A stretch of DNA of 64,000 nucleotides from the NCBI GenBank assembly GCA_016715115.1, contig JADKBM010000016.1, forward strand, positions 930,001 through 994,000. Reading direction: 5' to 3'. This DNA comes from Acidobacteriota bacterium (lineage in GTDB: Bacteria > Acidobacteriota > Blastocatellia > Pyrinomonadales > Pyrinomonadaceae). Positions 44,630-53,284 of the stretch are shown here, piece after piece (position 1 is the first letter of the stretch; every line of letters begins with the position of its first letter). Below the pieces are notes generated by a model that worked only from the letters and a program-made list of their open reading frames with translations, ran no database searches and was not told where the DNA came from. The position numbers and the translations under genes were made by a program.

Positions 44630-46114
44630 ATGAGATCCATTCTTCGAAGGTTGTTTTCCGCTGTGACAGCCGCCGTTTTGCTTGCGTCAATGGCATCGGC
44701 GCAAACCGTTCTAATCAAAAACGCGACCATCGTCGACGGTTCGGGCGGAACGGCGTATTCGGGCGACGTGCGAGTGAAGAACGGCAATATCATCAAGATC
44801 GGATCGCTCAAGTCAAAAAAGAGCGAGGCCGTGATCGATGCCGGCGGCAAGATACTCGCGCCGGGATTCATAGACATTCACAATCATTCCGAAGACGGTC
44901 TTGTCGAGGAAGGCACGGCCGCCAATCAGGTTTCGCAGGGAATCACGACCATACTCGTCGGCCCGGACGGCGGATCGCCTTTTCCGCTGGGCGATTATTT
45001 CGCGAAGCTCAATGGCAAGATCGCGCCGAACGTCGGGGCGTTCATTGGCCACGCGACCTTGCGCGAACAGGTAATGAACGGCGATTACCGGCGTAAGACC
45101 ACGCCCGATGAACTCGCAAAAATGCTCGTACTTATGGAGCAGGCGATGAAGGACGGCGCATTCGGCCTTTCGAGCGGGCTCGAATACGATACCGGATTTT
45201 CGGCCTCGACCGAGGAATTGATCGCGCTGGCGAAGGTCGCCGCGGCTTATGGCGGGATCTATATGACGCATATGCGGGATGAGGAAGAAGGCCTTCTTGA
45301 CGCCGTCCGAGAGGCGATCCGCATCGGGCGCGAGGCAAAATTGCCCGTTCAGATCTCTCATTTCAAGGCCGGAAACCGAAATGTCTGGGGAAAGTCCGCC
45401 GAGGCGATCGCGGTTGTCGATGAAGCGAGGCGCAACGGATTCGACGTTACGGCGGACGTTTATCCATACACGGCGTGGGCGTCGACGATCACGGTGCTCG
45501 TCCCGTCGCGCAAACACGAAGACCGCGCCGAAGTCGAAAAAGGCCTGAGCAACGTCGGGGGCGCCGACAAGGTTTTGGTGACAAGCTGCCGCGCGCACCG
45601 TGAATACGAAGGCAAGACGCTCGCCGAGATCGCGGCGTCGCAAGGCATCTCGCCGATAGATGTTTACATTCAGATCGTCAAGGACGGCGGCGCCGGCGTG
45701 GTCTGCAATTCGATGAACGAGTCGGACGTCAAGAACTTCATCAGCGCGCCTTGGGCGATGGTCTCATCCGATGGCGGGATCGGCGGCCGGCATCCGCGCG
45801 GGACCGGCACTTTTACGAGAGTTTTGGGGCGCTTCGTACGTGAAAACAAATGGTTCCCGCTCGAGGAAGCGATCCGAAAAATGAGCTTTGCTCCCGCCCA
45901 ACGCTTGGGGCTGAAAGACCGCGGGTTGATCAAGAAAGGCTACCGGGCCGATCTTGTTTTGTTCGACCGCGATAATGTGATCGACAACGCGACATTTTCG
46001 GATCCCCAAAAGTTCTCAAGTGGAATCGTCACCGTCTGGGTCAACGGCGTTTCGGTTTGGGAAAATGGAAAGTCGACGGGGAATCTGCCGGGCGCGATCT
46101 TGCGAAAAAGATAA
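44630..46114 (+). CDS. D-aminoacylase-type amidohydrolase, secreted
   Basis: 494 residues from ATG 44630 (a TTG at 44600 is in frame). A signal peptide (FSAVTAAVLLASMASAQ) precedes the amidohydrolase fold. FIDIHNHSEDGL supplies the H-x-H of the metal site, and FGLSSGLEYDTG, THMRDEEEGLLDAV and VQISHFKAG are characteristic of N-acyl-D-amino-acid deacylases and related dihydroorotase-like enzymes. SSDGGIGGRHPRGTGTF and PAQRLGLKDRG are the conserved end. It may release acetyl groups from D-amino acids in the periplasm. It converges on a kinase gene 8 bp away, and a decayed second copy lies 2.5 kb downstream. Confidence 0.88.
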   Translation: MRSILRRLFSAVTAAVLLASMASAQTVLIKNATIVDGSGGTAYSGDVRVKNGNIIKIGSLKSKKSEAVIDAGGKILAPGFIDIHNHSEDGLVEEGTAANQVSQGITTILVGPDGGSPFPLGDYFAKLNGKIAPNVGAFIGHATLREQVMNGDYRRKTTPDELAKMLVLMEQAMKDGAFGLSSGLEYDTGFSASTEELIALAKVAAAYGGIYMTHMRDEEEGLLDAVREAIRIGREAKLPVQISHFKAGNRNVWGKSAEAIAVVDEARRNGFDVTADVYPYTAWASTITVLVPSRKHEDRAEVEKGLSNVGGADKVLVTSCRAHREYEGKTLAEIAASQGISPIDVYIQIVKDGGAGVVCNSMNESDVKNFISAPWAMVSSDGGIGGRHPRGTGTFTRVLGRFVRENKWFPLEEAIRKMSFAPAQRLGLKDRGLIKKGYRADLVLFDRDNVIDNATFSDPQKFSSGIVTVWVNGVSVWENGKSTGNLPGAILRKR

Positions 46115-46122
46115 CTTCGGCT

Positions 46123-48543
46123 CTATTTTTTCAGGAGAGTCGAATTGCCGCCGCCCGCCGGATTTGACTGGCTTTGCTGTTTCTTAATGTCATCTTCCGA
46201 AACTCTCGGAATAGTGAAATCCTCGGCGATCGAGACAGGGTTGCTGGCGACCAGTTTGTCTAGGATTTCTTTTTCCTTAACAGCTTGAAGTTTGGTTTTG
46301 ACATGCTCTTTAACCGGCACGTCCTTGCCGTTCGGATCATTAGGGTCTTTGACCATGGTCGAAAGAAGAATGTGCCGAACGTCGTAGGATAGTTTGACCT
46401 GACCGTCCGAATCTCTAGTTTCGCCTTTTTTGATGAGTTTGATGATGTGATACCCGTAGTTCGTTTCGACGAGGGCCGGCGACATCTGGCCCGGCTGAAG
46501 CGCGAGCGCCGCGTTCTCGAACTCCGGAACCATCTGGTCCTTGACGACGCCCTCGTAGAGTCCGCCCTTGTCCTTGCTGCCCGGATCCTCCGAGAATTTC
46601 TTTGCAAGCGCTGCGAAATCCTCACCGGCCAACGCACGCTTCAAGACGTCTTCGGCTTTCGCTTTCTTCCCGGCAGCGACGTTCAGTTCCGGATGCTCCG
46701 CGATGTATTTCGCGATGTCGGCATCGGTCACTTCCGTCCGCTTAGCAAGGACTTCCTGATACTGGCGGGCAAGGAACTGCGCCCGCTGAAGCTTGCTTTG
46801 GAGCTCGGTCTTCGCCAAGAACTTAGGCGATACCGCGCCTTCTTTGACCTTCTGGCGCGCTTCTTCATCGTAGATCTTTACCTGCGCCAATTGCTGGCGG
46901 TACTGTCTGAGTTCCTCCTCGCTCGGCGGCGCGTTTTCCTTCACCGCGTTGTTTTTTTTCGTTATCTCGATGTTGAGTGCAACGAACTGATCAAGTTCCG
47001 CCTTGCGGCGCCTTGCGGTCGAGTTTCCGAATATTCCCGACGGCTCGCCCTCTCCATAAAAGGCGTTGATCTGCTCCTCGGTAATGAGCCCGAAGGCCTC
47101 GGTCGCGCCCTTGTTCTTGCGGATCTCCTGATCGTAGCTTTGGGCCCAAACGGCCGAATCGATGAACTCGAGCGCACGCCGCGCATTCGTGGTATAGATG
47201 CTGTTGTCCTTCTGCGCTTCGCTCGCGAGCGCAAACAGTTGCTTCAGATTGTCGACCTGCTGCTTCTTCTCTTGGGAATTCTCAGCGAGGCGCTTTAGAA
47301 GGACCGGGTTCGCGTCTTCCAACAGAAGTTCCATTTCCTTTTTCGTCAGCCCATTGAAACGTTCGTCCAGGGCCCTACCTAAATCACCGCCGCCTTGCAG
47401 CTTTTGATAACCGAAATAAAGTCCGACCGTGATTCCTCCTAGCAACAAAACGCCCAACAAGACGCCCAGAACTGCTAGAAAAGCTGATCTTGTCTTCGTA
47501 ACTCCTACGGTCGGGCCGCTTTTGGCTTCCAAAAAAGCTGGCGAGAAGGATGGAAGCGGCTCGTCCGGCCGCGGAATATCAGCAGGGGGCCTTGGCACGA
47601 AGACCGGTTCTGTCGGCGCAGGAATATGAATGTTCGACCGGCGAACAATGGTCTCCTTTTCCGTCTCCGGTTCGATCACGGGAACTGTTGGCAGATCGTC
47701 TCTTTGAATACCTAGAACTTCGGTCGCCGCAGACGTCGGATGAGCGATTTCAAAAAAGGCACTTTGCAACTCATCGCGCATTTCGGCGGTCGTTTGGTAC
47801 CGGTCTTCGGGCTTTTTTGCCAAGACCTTACGGACAATATTCCGCAAACTCTCCGGAATTTCTGCCGGCAGCGGCTCGAAATCTTTGGTCAGAACCGCAA
47901 ACATTCTTTCCGTCGGGTGCTCCTGCGGAAACGGCAATTCGCCTGTCAAAAGCTGATAAAGAACGACCCCGACCGACCAGATATCGGTCTGAATGCTGCG
48001 TTTGCCGTCGAACGCTTCGGGCGACATATAGGCATCGGTCCCGATGATCGTGGAACTCTTGACGGTCGTGCTCATCGCCCGCGAAATCCCGAAATCTGCG
48101 AGACGTGGCATATCGCCCTGCAACAGAATATTCTGCGGCTTGATGTCGCGGTGAATGATCTTCTGACTGTGAAGATACTCGAGGCCGTTGAGAATTCCGA
48201 TCGTCATCCCCACCGCTTCTTTGAGTGCAACGCGACCGTCACGGCTGATCTTGTCAGCCAGCGAACCGCCGTTCGCGTATTCGCTCACGATAAGAACCTG
48301 ACCGTCGATGATGTCGGCGTCGATGATCGGCAAAACATTCGGATGCCCCGAAGCCTGTTCCCAGAGTTGGGCTTCCTGACGAATGGCATCGAAACTTACC
48401 TGTTCCTCGAACGGTAATTTGACGGCGACCTTTTTGGTCACGAACTGCGAGTGCTTTTCTGCCAGCCAGACTTCGCCGAAACCGCCTTTCCCGAGCTTTT
48501 GAAGGAGTGTGTAGCCGCCGATCTTTTGGCCTTCCAAAAACAT
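46123..48543 (-). CDS. Ser/Thr protein kinase fused to a periplasmic PpiC-type parvulin domain
   Basis: 806 residues from ATG 48543, preceded by AGGAG; the frame opens at 49068, but the upstream 175 residues are antisense to the amidohydrolase remnant. The kinase domain (about 8-265) has GKGGFGEV, the VAVK lysine, HRDIKPQNIL, DFG and SPE, i.e. a Hanks-type kinase with all catalytic residues. A Pro-rich linker (about 295-345) leads to a TM helix (about 350-375), then a large extracytoplasmic domain whose middle (FAALAKKFSEDPGSKDKGG, VPEFENAALALQPGQMSP, GYHIIKLI) is the PpiC rotamase signature. It would sense or act on periplasmic folding and signal into the cytoplasm. Followed downstream (convergent) by the amidohydrolase gene. 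Confidence 0.85.
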   Translation of the reverse strand: MFLEGQKIGGYTLLQKLGKGGFGEVWLAEKHSQFVTKKVAVKLPFEEQVSFDAIRQEAQLWEQASGHPNVLPIIDADIIDGQVLIVSEYANGGSLADKISRDGRVALKEAVGMTIGILNGLEYLHSQKIIHRDIKPQNILLQGDMPRLADFGISRAMSTTVKSSTIIGTDAYMSPEAFDGKRSIQTDIWSVGVVLYQLLTGELPFPQEHPTERMFAVLTKDFEPLPAEIPESLRNIVRKVLAKKPEDRYQTTAEMRDELQSAFFEIAHPTSAATEVLGIQRDDLPTVPVIEPETEKETIVRRSNIHIPAPTEPVFVPRPPADIPRPDEPLPSFSPAFLEAKSGPTVGVTKTRSAFLAVLGVLLGVLLLGGITVGLYFGYQKLQGGGDLGRALDERFNGLTKKEMELLLEDANPVLLKRLAENSQEKKQQVDNLKQLFALASEAQKDNSIYTTNARRALEFIDSAVWAQSYDQEIRKNKGATEAFGLITEEQINAFYGEGEPSGIFGNSTARRRKAELDQFVALNIEITKKNNAVKENAPPSEEELRQYRQQLAQVKIYDEEARQKVKEGAVSPKFLAKTELQSKLQRAQFLARQYQEVLAKRTEVTDADIAKYIAEHPELNVAAGKKAKAEDVLKRALAGEDFAALAKKFSEDPGSKDKGGLYEGVVKDQMVPEFENAALALQPGQMSPALVETNYGYHIIKLIKKGETRDSDGQVKLSYDVRHILLSTMVKDPNDPNGKDVPVKEHVKTKLQAVKEKEILDKLVASNPVSIAEDFTIPRVSEDDIKKQQSQSNPAGGGNSTLLKK

Positions 48544-48683
48544 TCGGATCTCCTGCTTCCTTATGTGAAATGTAGCATATCTCCAGTGATTGTGAAAGAC
48601 GTTCGGGAAGACGGAAAGAATCGACAGTATGCCCGAAATCAATGCGGAAAGCGGTTTTAATCCCTTTCCGTTTCCTTGATAAA

Positions 48684-49029
48684 TCGCCGATCGTCGCGTC
48701 GGTTGACGCCATCCGCGCGGAACCGGAACGTTCCCGCGCGTACTCGGCCGGTTCGTTCGCGAAAACCATGGTTTTCGTTCGAAGAAGCGATCCGGAAGAT
48801 GAGCTCGATGCCGGCCCGACGCTTGGGCTTGAAGGATCGCGGTCTGATCAAAAAAGGATTTCGCGCCGACGTTGTGCTTATCGATCGCGACCGGGTCATC
48901 GACAACGCGAAGTTTGCCGACCCGCAGAAGACCGCAGCGGGTATCGATACCGCTTGGGCAGGCGGAACTCCTGTTTGGGAAAACGGAAATACGACCGGAA
49001 AACTTCGCGGCTCGGTCCTGAAAAGATAG
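48684..49029 (+). pseudogene. decayed C-terminal fragment of the D-aminoacylase-type amidohydrolase
   Basis: A 346-bp stretch on the plus strand encodes the end of the amidohydrolase at 44630-46114: HPRGTGTF and GRFVREN in one frame, then WFSFEEAIRKM, RRLGLKDRGLIKKGFRAD, RDRVIDNAKFADPQKT and WENGNTTGKLRGSVLKR in another. An in-frame stop interrupts the conserved glycine-rich segment before HPRG, and one base is missing between REN and the Trp of WFS. No N-terminal part is present. It lies between the two kinase genes and is the remnant of a tandem duplication. Confidence 0.85.
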
Positions 49030-49064
49030 GAATTCGGAAATCGACCGTGCGGGCCGAGGCCCGT

Positions 49065-50612
49065 TCACCGCTCTTCTGCGATCAGATTGATCTTCGAGAT
49101 TCCTGCGTCACGCAGAACTTCGAAAAATGCGATCGCGTGATCTTTGCGCACCTTCTTCGTCGCAATGACATTAACTTCACCAGAGACCCGTTTTGCAGAC
49201 CTGATGCAGCCCGATGCGTCTGTTTTCTTCCAGACCGCACCGCAGGACTTTCCGGCTACGGACACAAACCCGTACTGATCGAAATCAAGCGTCGCAAGCC
49301 GACGGTCCGCCGCCGATTCGATGTAGATCCTGTTGATCTTTACGCCTGCGGCGACGGAAGTTACTTCGGCATCGACCGCCATATCGACGGGCCCGGTAAG
49401 ATCTTCAAACTTCGGTTTGTTCGAATCGGTCATAGCGAACAGTCCGGCCAAGATCACGATAAACATTACGAAAATGGAGGCTCCGATCATGAACGCGGCT
49501 TTTGATTCCGAACGACCGACTTTTGAAACGCTATCCGGCAACGCTTGAATGTTCAGCGGAACTGCGTCAGACGAGGGCGAAACTTGCGTTGGCGCCGGAA
49601 CGTAAGCCGGCTGATCCGTACGCGAGATCACCGTTCTGACCTCGGTCCGCTGTTCATTCACCGGATTCGTACGAAAGCTCACGACCGTTTGAACTTCGGG
49701 ATCCGGCAGAACCGGAGTCACTCCGTGAGGTGTTGGGATCGTCGCACCCTCCATCGACTGAGGGGCGGAGATGCGGACGCCGGGGTTAAATGCCAAGGTC
49801 CGGTCCGGTTCGCTGATGCTCCGCATCGCATCTTCCAGATCCCGGCGCATCTCCGCAGCGCTCGAATAACGAAGCGCCGGATCTTTGGCCAGTGCTTTGG
49901 CCATAATCGCCCTGGGGCCGTATGGAACGTCAGCCGGCAACGGTTCGAACGGCTTTGTGAGGATCGCGAAAAGCCGTTCCGTCGGATGATCCTGCGGAAA
50001 CGGCAAACGGCCCGACAGCAAGATGTAGAAGACGATTCCTACCGCCCAAATGTCGGTTCGCTCGTTCCGGACGCCGTCGAAGGCCTCCGGAGCCATATAC
50101 GCATCGGTGCCGAAAACGGTTGAGCTTTGCGAATTGAGGTTCATCACCCGCGAGATGCCGAAATCGGTCAACCGGGGCGTTTCGCCCTGCAAAAGGATGT
50201 TCGCGGGCTTTATGTCACGATGCACGATCTGCCGGCCGTGAAGAAACTCTAGTCCCTTGAGGACATCGATCGTGATTTCAAGCGAGCGCCGCACCGGCAA
50301 CCGTCCCTCGGAAGCGATCTTGTCGGAAAGCGAACCACCGTCAGCATATTCACTGACGATCAAAACCTGACCGTCGACGATATCGGCGTCAATTATCGGA
50401 AGAACATTGGGATGACCGCTCGCGAGTTCCCAAACTTCCGCCTCGCGTTTGATCGCCGTCAGATCGACAGTTTCCTGAAGCGGGAATTTGACCGCGACCT
50501 TTTTCGTGACGAATTGGGTTTCCTTTTGCGCGAGCCAGACCTCACCGAAACCGCCGCGCCCAAGCTTTCGCAAAAGCGTGTAGTTCCCGATTCGTTGTCC
50601 GGCATCGAACAT
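49065..50612 (-). CDS. Ser/Thr protein kinase with a periplasmic ExbD/TolR-like domain
   Basis: 515 residues. A complete Hanks-type kinase domain (about 8-265): GRGGFGEV, VAVKF lysine, HRDIKPANIL, DFG, APE. It is strikingly similar to the neighbouring kinase (for example PRLTDFGISRVM versus PRLADFGISRAM), so they are paralogues. A proline-rich linker, one TM helix (about 376-396, AAFMIGASIFVMFIVILAG) and a C-terminal domain of about 115 residues follow. The end (VNVIATKKVRKDHAIAFFEV, then LRDAGISKINLIAEE) resembles the C-terminal motif of ExbD/TolR. No genes of a Ton/Tol energising complex are adjacent. The ligand and target are unknown. Confidence 0.85.
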   Translation of the reverse strand: MFDAGQRIGNYTLLRKLGRGGFGEVWLAQKETQFVTKKVAVKFPLQETVDLTAIKREAEVWELASGHPNVLPIIDADIVDGQVLIVSEYADGGSLSDKIASEGRLPVRRSLEITIDVLKGLEFLHGRQIVHRDIKPANILLQGETPRLTDFGISRVMNLNSQSSTVFGTDAYMAPEAFDGVRNERTDIWAVGIVFYILLSGRLPFPQDHPTERLFAILTKPFEPLPADVPYGPRAIMAKALAKDPALRYSSAAEMRRDLEDAMRSISEPDRTLAFNPGVRISAPQSMEGATIPTPHGVTPVLPDPEVQTVVSFRTNPVNEQRTEVRTVISRTDQPAYVPAPTQVSPSSDAVPLNIQALPDSVSKVGRSESKAAFMIGASIFVMFIVILAGLFAMTDSNKPKFEDLTGPVDMAVDAEVTSVAAGVKINRIYIESAADRRLATLDFDQYGFVSVAGKSCGAVWKKTDASGCIRSAKRVSGEVNVIATKKVRKDHAIAFFEVLRDAGISKINLIAEER

Positions 50613-50899
50613 CGTTCTTGAAACTCCAAAGTCAGAATATCACAGAACTTTGCGCGTCTCACTTAGCGGGAATCGGCCTTAGCACAGATGTGAAAAATCC
50701 TGTCGACGGACTGCGATTTCGGTCCGGAAAACGGCCGTTGACCGGACGTCCAGCCAAAATCCCGCAGTTCGCCGACGGTCGCCGTTTTTGCACCGACACA
50801 CCGCAACGGCCGATTGCTTGAGATGATAAATTGGTCTTGGATCCAGTCTATGTAAACCCTGGAGATTTAACAAAGGCCACCTGAAGGCGGGACTCCAAA

Positions 50900-51616
50900 C
50901 TACTTCAGCGCGTATCGCTGGAGCGTGAACAGTTGCCCGATTCCCTTTTCGGCGAGGTCGAGCATCGCGTTCATTTGGTCGCGGTTGAATGGTTCGCGTT
51001 CGGCGGTGCCCTGAAGTTCGATGAACTTGCCGGAACCGGTGCAGATCACGTTCATATCGACCTCGGCGGTCGAATCCTCTTCGTAGCAGAGATCAAGCAC
51101 CGGTGTCCCGTGGACGATTCCGACACTCACCGCGGCGACCTCGGAAATGATCGGATTTTTGCGGATCTTGCCGTCAATAAGCAGTTTCTTGACCGCGAGG
51201 GCGAGCGCGACGCACGCGCCCGTGATCGCCGCGCAGCGCGTTCCGCCGTCGGCTTGCAGAACGTCGCAATCAAGCATTATTTGCCTCTCACCGAGCAAGG
51301 AAGTGTCGACTACCGCCCGCAAGCTGCGTCCGATCAATCGTTGGATCTCCTGAGTGCGGCCGGACGGGCGGAGCGTTTCGCGGTTCGTCCGCGTATGCGT
51401 CGAACGCGGCAGCATCGCGTATTCGGCCGTCACCCAACCGATTCCTTTGTTCCGCAGAAACGGCGGAACGCGTTCCTCGACGGACGCCGTGCAAATGACC
51501 TTCGTGTTGCCGATCTCGATCAGCGCCGAGCCTTCCGCGTAAGGCGAAACGTTCGGGGTTATTTTCGTCTCGCGCAATTGTTCAAGAGCGCGTCCGTCTG
51601 TTCTTTCGTAACTCAT
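50900..51616 (-). CDS. rph: ribonuclease PH
   Basis: 238 residues, normal length. RNase PH removes 3' nucleotides of tRNA by phosphorolysis. Seen: SYERTDGRALEQLR, TKVICTASVEERVPPF, GWVTAEYAMLPRSTHTRT with the conserved Arg residues, GRTQEIQRLIGRSLRA, and LDCDVLQADGGTRCAAITG with the catalytic Asp region. It lies upstream of murI in a divergent-free minus-strand order, with a GGAGTTCC-type palindrome between them. No close functional neighbour. Confidence 0.96.
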   Translation of the reverse strand: MSYERTDGRALEQLRETKITPNVSPYAEGSALIEIGNTKVICTASVEERVPPFLRNKGIGWVTAEYAMLPRSTHTRTNRETLRPSGRTQEIQRLIGRSLRAVVDTSLLGERQIMLDCDVLQADGGTRCAAITGACVALALAVKKLLIDGKIRKNPIISEVAAVSVGIVHGTPVLDLCYEEDSTAEVDMNVICTGSGKFIELQGTAEREPFNRDQMNAMLDLAEKGIGQLFTLQRYALK

Positions 51617-51665
51617 AATATATTCTTGCCTTCGGAGTTCCGCCTTGTTTGGAGTTCCGCGTGGG

Positions 51666-51726
51666 TTGGAGTTCCGCCTTTAGGCGGCGAACTCCGGAGC
51701 AATGCCGCCTGAAGGCGGAACTCCAA
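51666..51726. repeat. REP-like palindrome (GGAGTTCCGCCTT family)
   Basis: Arms 51666-51688 and 51704-51726 are 23-bp reverse complements with one mismatch. Related GGAACTCC and CTGAAGGCGGGACTCC pieces occur at 17650, 50880 and several times between 51630 and 51760. They sit in the murI/rph spacer. Confidence 0.65.
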
Positions 51727-51761
51727 ACGCAGAACTCCAAACTCGGAACTCAACGCCAATT

Positions 51762-52622
51762 CTAAACTTCCTTGACTTCGATCGCTTCCAGTTTCGACGG
51801 CTTGGCGCCGAGGAATCGTTCGGCAACACGGCCGAATCGATCGGCGGCGTCGGTCACATAAAAATGATCCAGATCGTCGCAAAGCCGGCGCGTCCCTTCG
51901 ACCCGTCGCGGATTCGCGAGATTCTTTTCGATCAACAGATTTTCGACCTCTTCGGCGCAGGCCTCGCCGGAGTCGATCAACTTCACATTCGTCCCAACGG
52001 TTGCCTGTATGACATCGCTCAGAATCGGATAATGCGTGCAGCCAAGGACAAGCGCTTCCGGATCAAAATCGATAACGTCCTTGAGGTAGCGCCGGGCGAT
52101 CGAGTAGGTTTCAGGTTCGTGCGTCCAATTTTCTTCGGCGAGCGGAACGAACATCGGACACGGTGACTGGATCACCTTCGCGCCCGCCGCCGCAAGATGA
52201 ATCGACTCGGCGTAAGCTCCGCTCTGGACCGTCGCTTCGGTCGCGATAACCGCAATTCTCGGATTTGTGCCTGACAAAGCCACGGCCTTTCGCGCGCCGG
52301 GCCCGATCACGCCCGCAACGTCGAGCCCGATCGTCGAACGGATCTTCGGCAATGCCAATGCCGATGCCGTATTGCAGGCGACGACCAGCATTTTTATCCC
52401 GCGCGATGCCAGGAAAACCGAATTCTCGATCGCGTAACGCTCGACCGTCGCGAGCGACTTCGTTCCGTACGGAACGCGTGCCGTATCGCCGAGATAAATG
52501 AAGTGTTCGTTGGGGAGCCGGTTATGAAGCGCGCGGTAAACGGTCAGGCCGCCGACGCCGCTGTCAAAGATTCCGATCGGCAGGCTTTTCTTCTTTTCGT
52601 TGTTTTCTTGCGGCGAGTTCAT
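51762..52622 (-). CDS. murI: glutamate racemase
   Basis: 286 residues from ATG 52622 (a TTG at 52637 is in frame). MurI makes D-glutamate for peptidoglycan. The two catalytic cysteines are in VVACNTASALAL and LGCTHYPIL; IGIFDSGVGGLTV is the N-terminal substrate loop and YLGDTARVPYGTKS follows. Both acid/base Asp regions are intact. It is flanked by rph and a PqqD-like gene. Confidence 0.96.
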   Translation of the reverse strand: MNSPQENNEKKKSLPIGIFDSGVGGLTVYRALHNRLPNEHFIYLGDTARVPYGTKSLATVERYAIENSVFLASRGIKMLVVACNTASALALPKIRSTIGLDVAGVIGPGARKAVALSGTNPRIAVIATEATVQSGAYAESIHLAAAGAKVIQSPCPMFVPLAEENWTHEPETYSIARRYLKDVIDFDPEALVLGCTHYPILSDVIQATVGTNVKLIDSGEACAEEVENLLIEKNLANPRRVEGTRRLCDDLDHFYVTDAADRFGRVAERFLGAKPSKLEAIEVKEV

Positions 52623-52741
52623 TAAGTCGAATTGCAAGAATAAGTTTTGCCCGCTGAATTGTCAAAAAAAGGAGTTTCAGGGCGATTCGACCGTCTGGAA
52701 ACTCCCGCGTTTGCGCCCGTTGACCGGGCGCTCTTCGAAAA

Positions 52742-52999
52742 TCACACGCAAACGACAAGACGCTCTCCTTCAAGCCGCCGCATCACCATCTGGACGACCT
52801 TTTCGCTCACCGAAACTCCGAGTTCACTGCCCATTTCCGTGGCGATCTGATTCGCATCGCGTTGGCCGTCGCACTTGTCCCATACGTACGCTGATGTCGG
52901 ATTCAGATAGATGTACTTTTGATTGATTACGTCTTCGATAAAAAGCTCGCCGGTATCGCGTTTCACGACTAGATCATTTCTTCTGGCTACTGGTTTCAA
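52742..52999 (-). CDS. PqqD-like protein
   Basis: 85 residues. The TTG at 52999 is preferred because AGGTGA lies five bases upstream; a GTG at 53068 is an alternative giving 108 residues with an unconserved basic N terminus. LVVKRDTGELFIEDVINQKYIYLNPTSAYVWDKCDG and ANQIATEMGSELG (written in part) match the PqqD fold, a peptide-chaperone domain that presents precursor peptides to RiPP-modifying enzymes. It does not carry other PQQ genes, so it is not PQQ biosynthesis by context. It diverges from a papain-like protease gene, which makes a small peptide-processing role plausible. Confidence 0.75.
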   Translation of the reverse strand: MKPVARRNDLVVKRDTGELFIEDVINQKYIYLNPTSAYVWDKCDGQRDANQIATEMGSELGVSVSEKVVQMVMRRLEGERLVVCV

Positions 53000-53004
53000 T
53001 GGGG

Positions 53005-53241
53005 TCACCTCTCGTAAAAGAAATTTCGCGCGGGGGCGCGGTCGAATGAAGAGCAATGACCGTGCCACGCTGAAATGCTACTGTTTCGTTCGATTTTGCC
53101 CAACCCTCGAAGTAATGCAAAGATCTCTTCGGTCAATTTGACCGCTTGTTCGGCATCGTTCAACGCAATCTGCCCTCTTCGACTCGAGATCGAGAAAGAA
53201 AAAACCCTCTTGTCGGCAAAAACAAGATTTCCAAGCGTCAA
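53005..53241 (-). CDS. possible small protein upstream of the PqqD-like gene
   Basis: 78 residues from a TTG at 53241, ending five bases before the PqqD-like start. FSISSRRGQIALNDAEQAV and LTEEIFALLRGLGKIERNSS give an amphipathic helix pair, and there is an ATG-free frame. The rare start codon and overlap with a promoter region keep it uncertain. If real, its position before a PqqD-like chaperone and opposite a protease would fit a precursor or partner peptide. Alternatively this is just promoter DNA. Confidence 0.25.
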   Translation of the reverse strand: MTLGNLVFADKRVFSFSISSRRGQIALNDAEQAVKLTEEIFALLRGLGKIERNSSISAWHGHCSSFDRAPARNFFYER

Positions 53242-53284
53242 TCGACATTAAAGCGACGATCAAATAACGGGAGGCGAACTTGGA

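Noticed and set aside
48544..49068. N-terminal 175-residue extension of the kinase/parvulin protein
   Set aside because: It is antisense to the amidohydrolase remnant and lacks any kinase homology; the ATG at 48543 has a good ribosome site and starts directly before the kinase domain.
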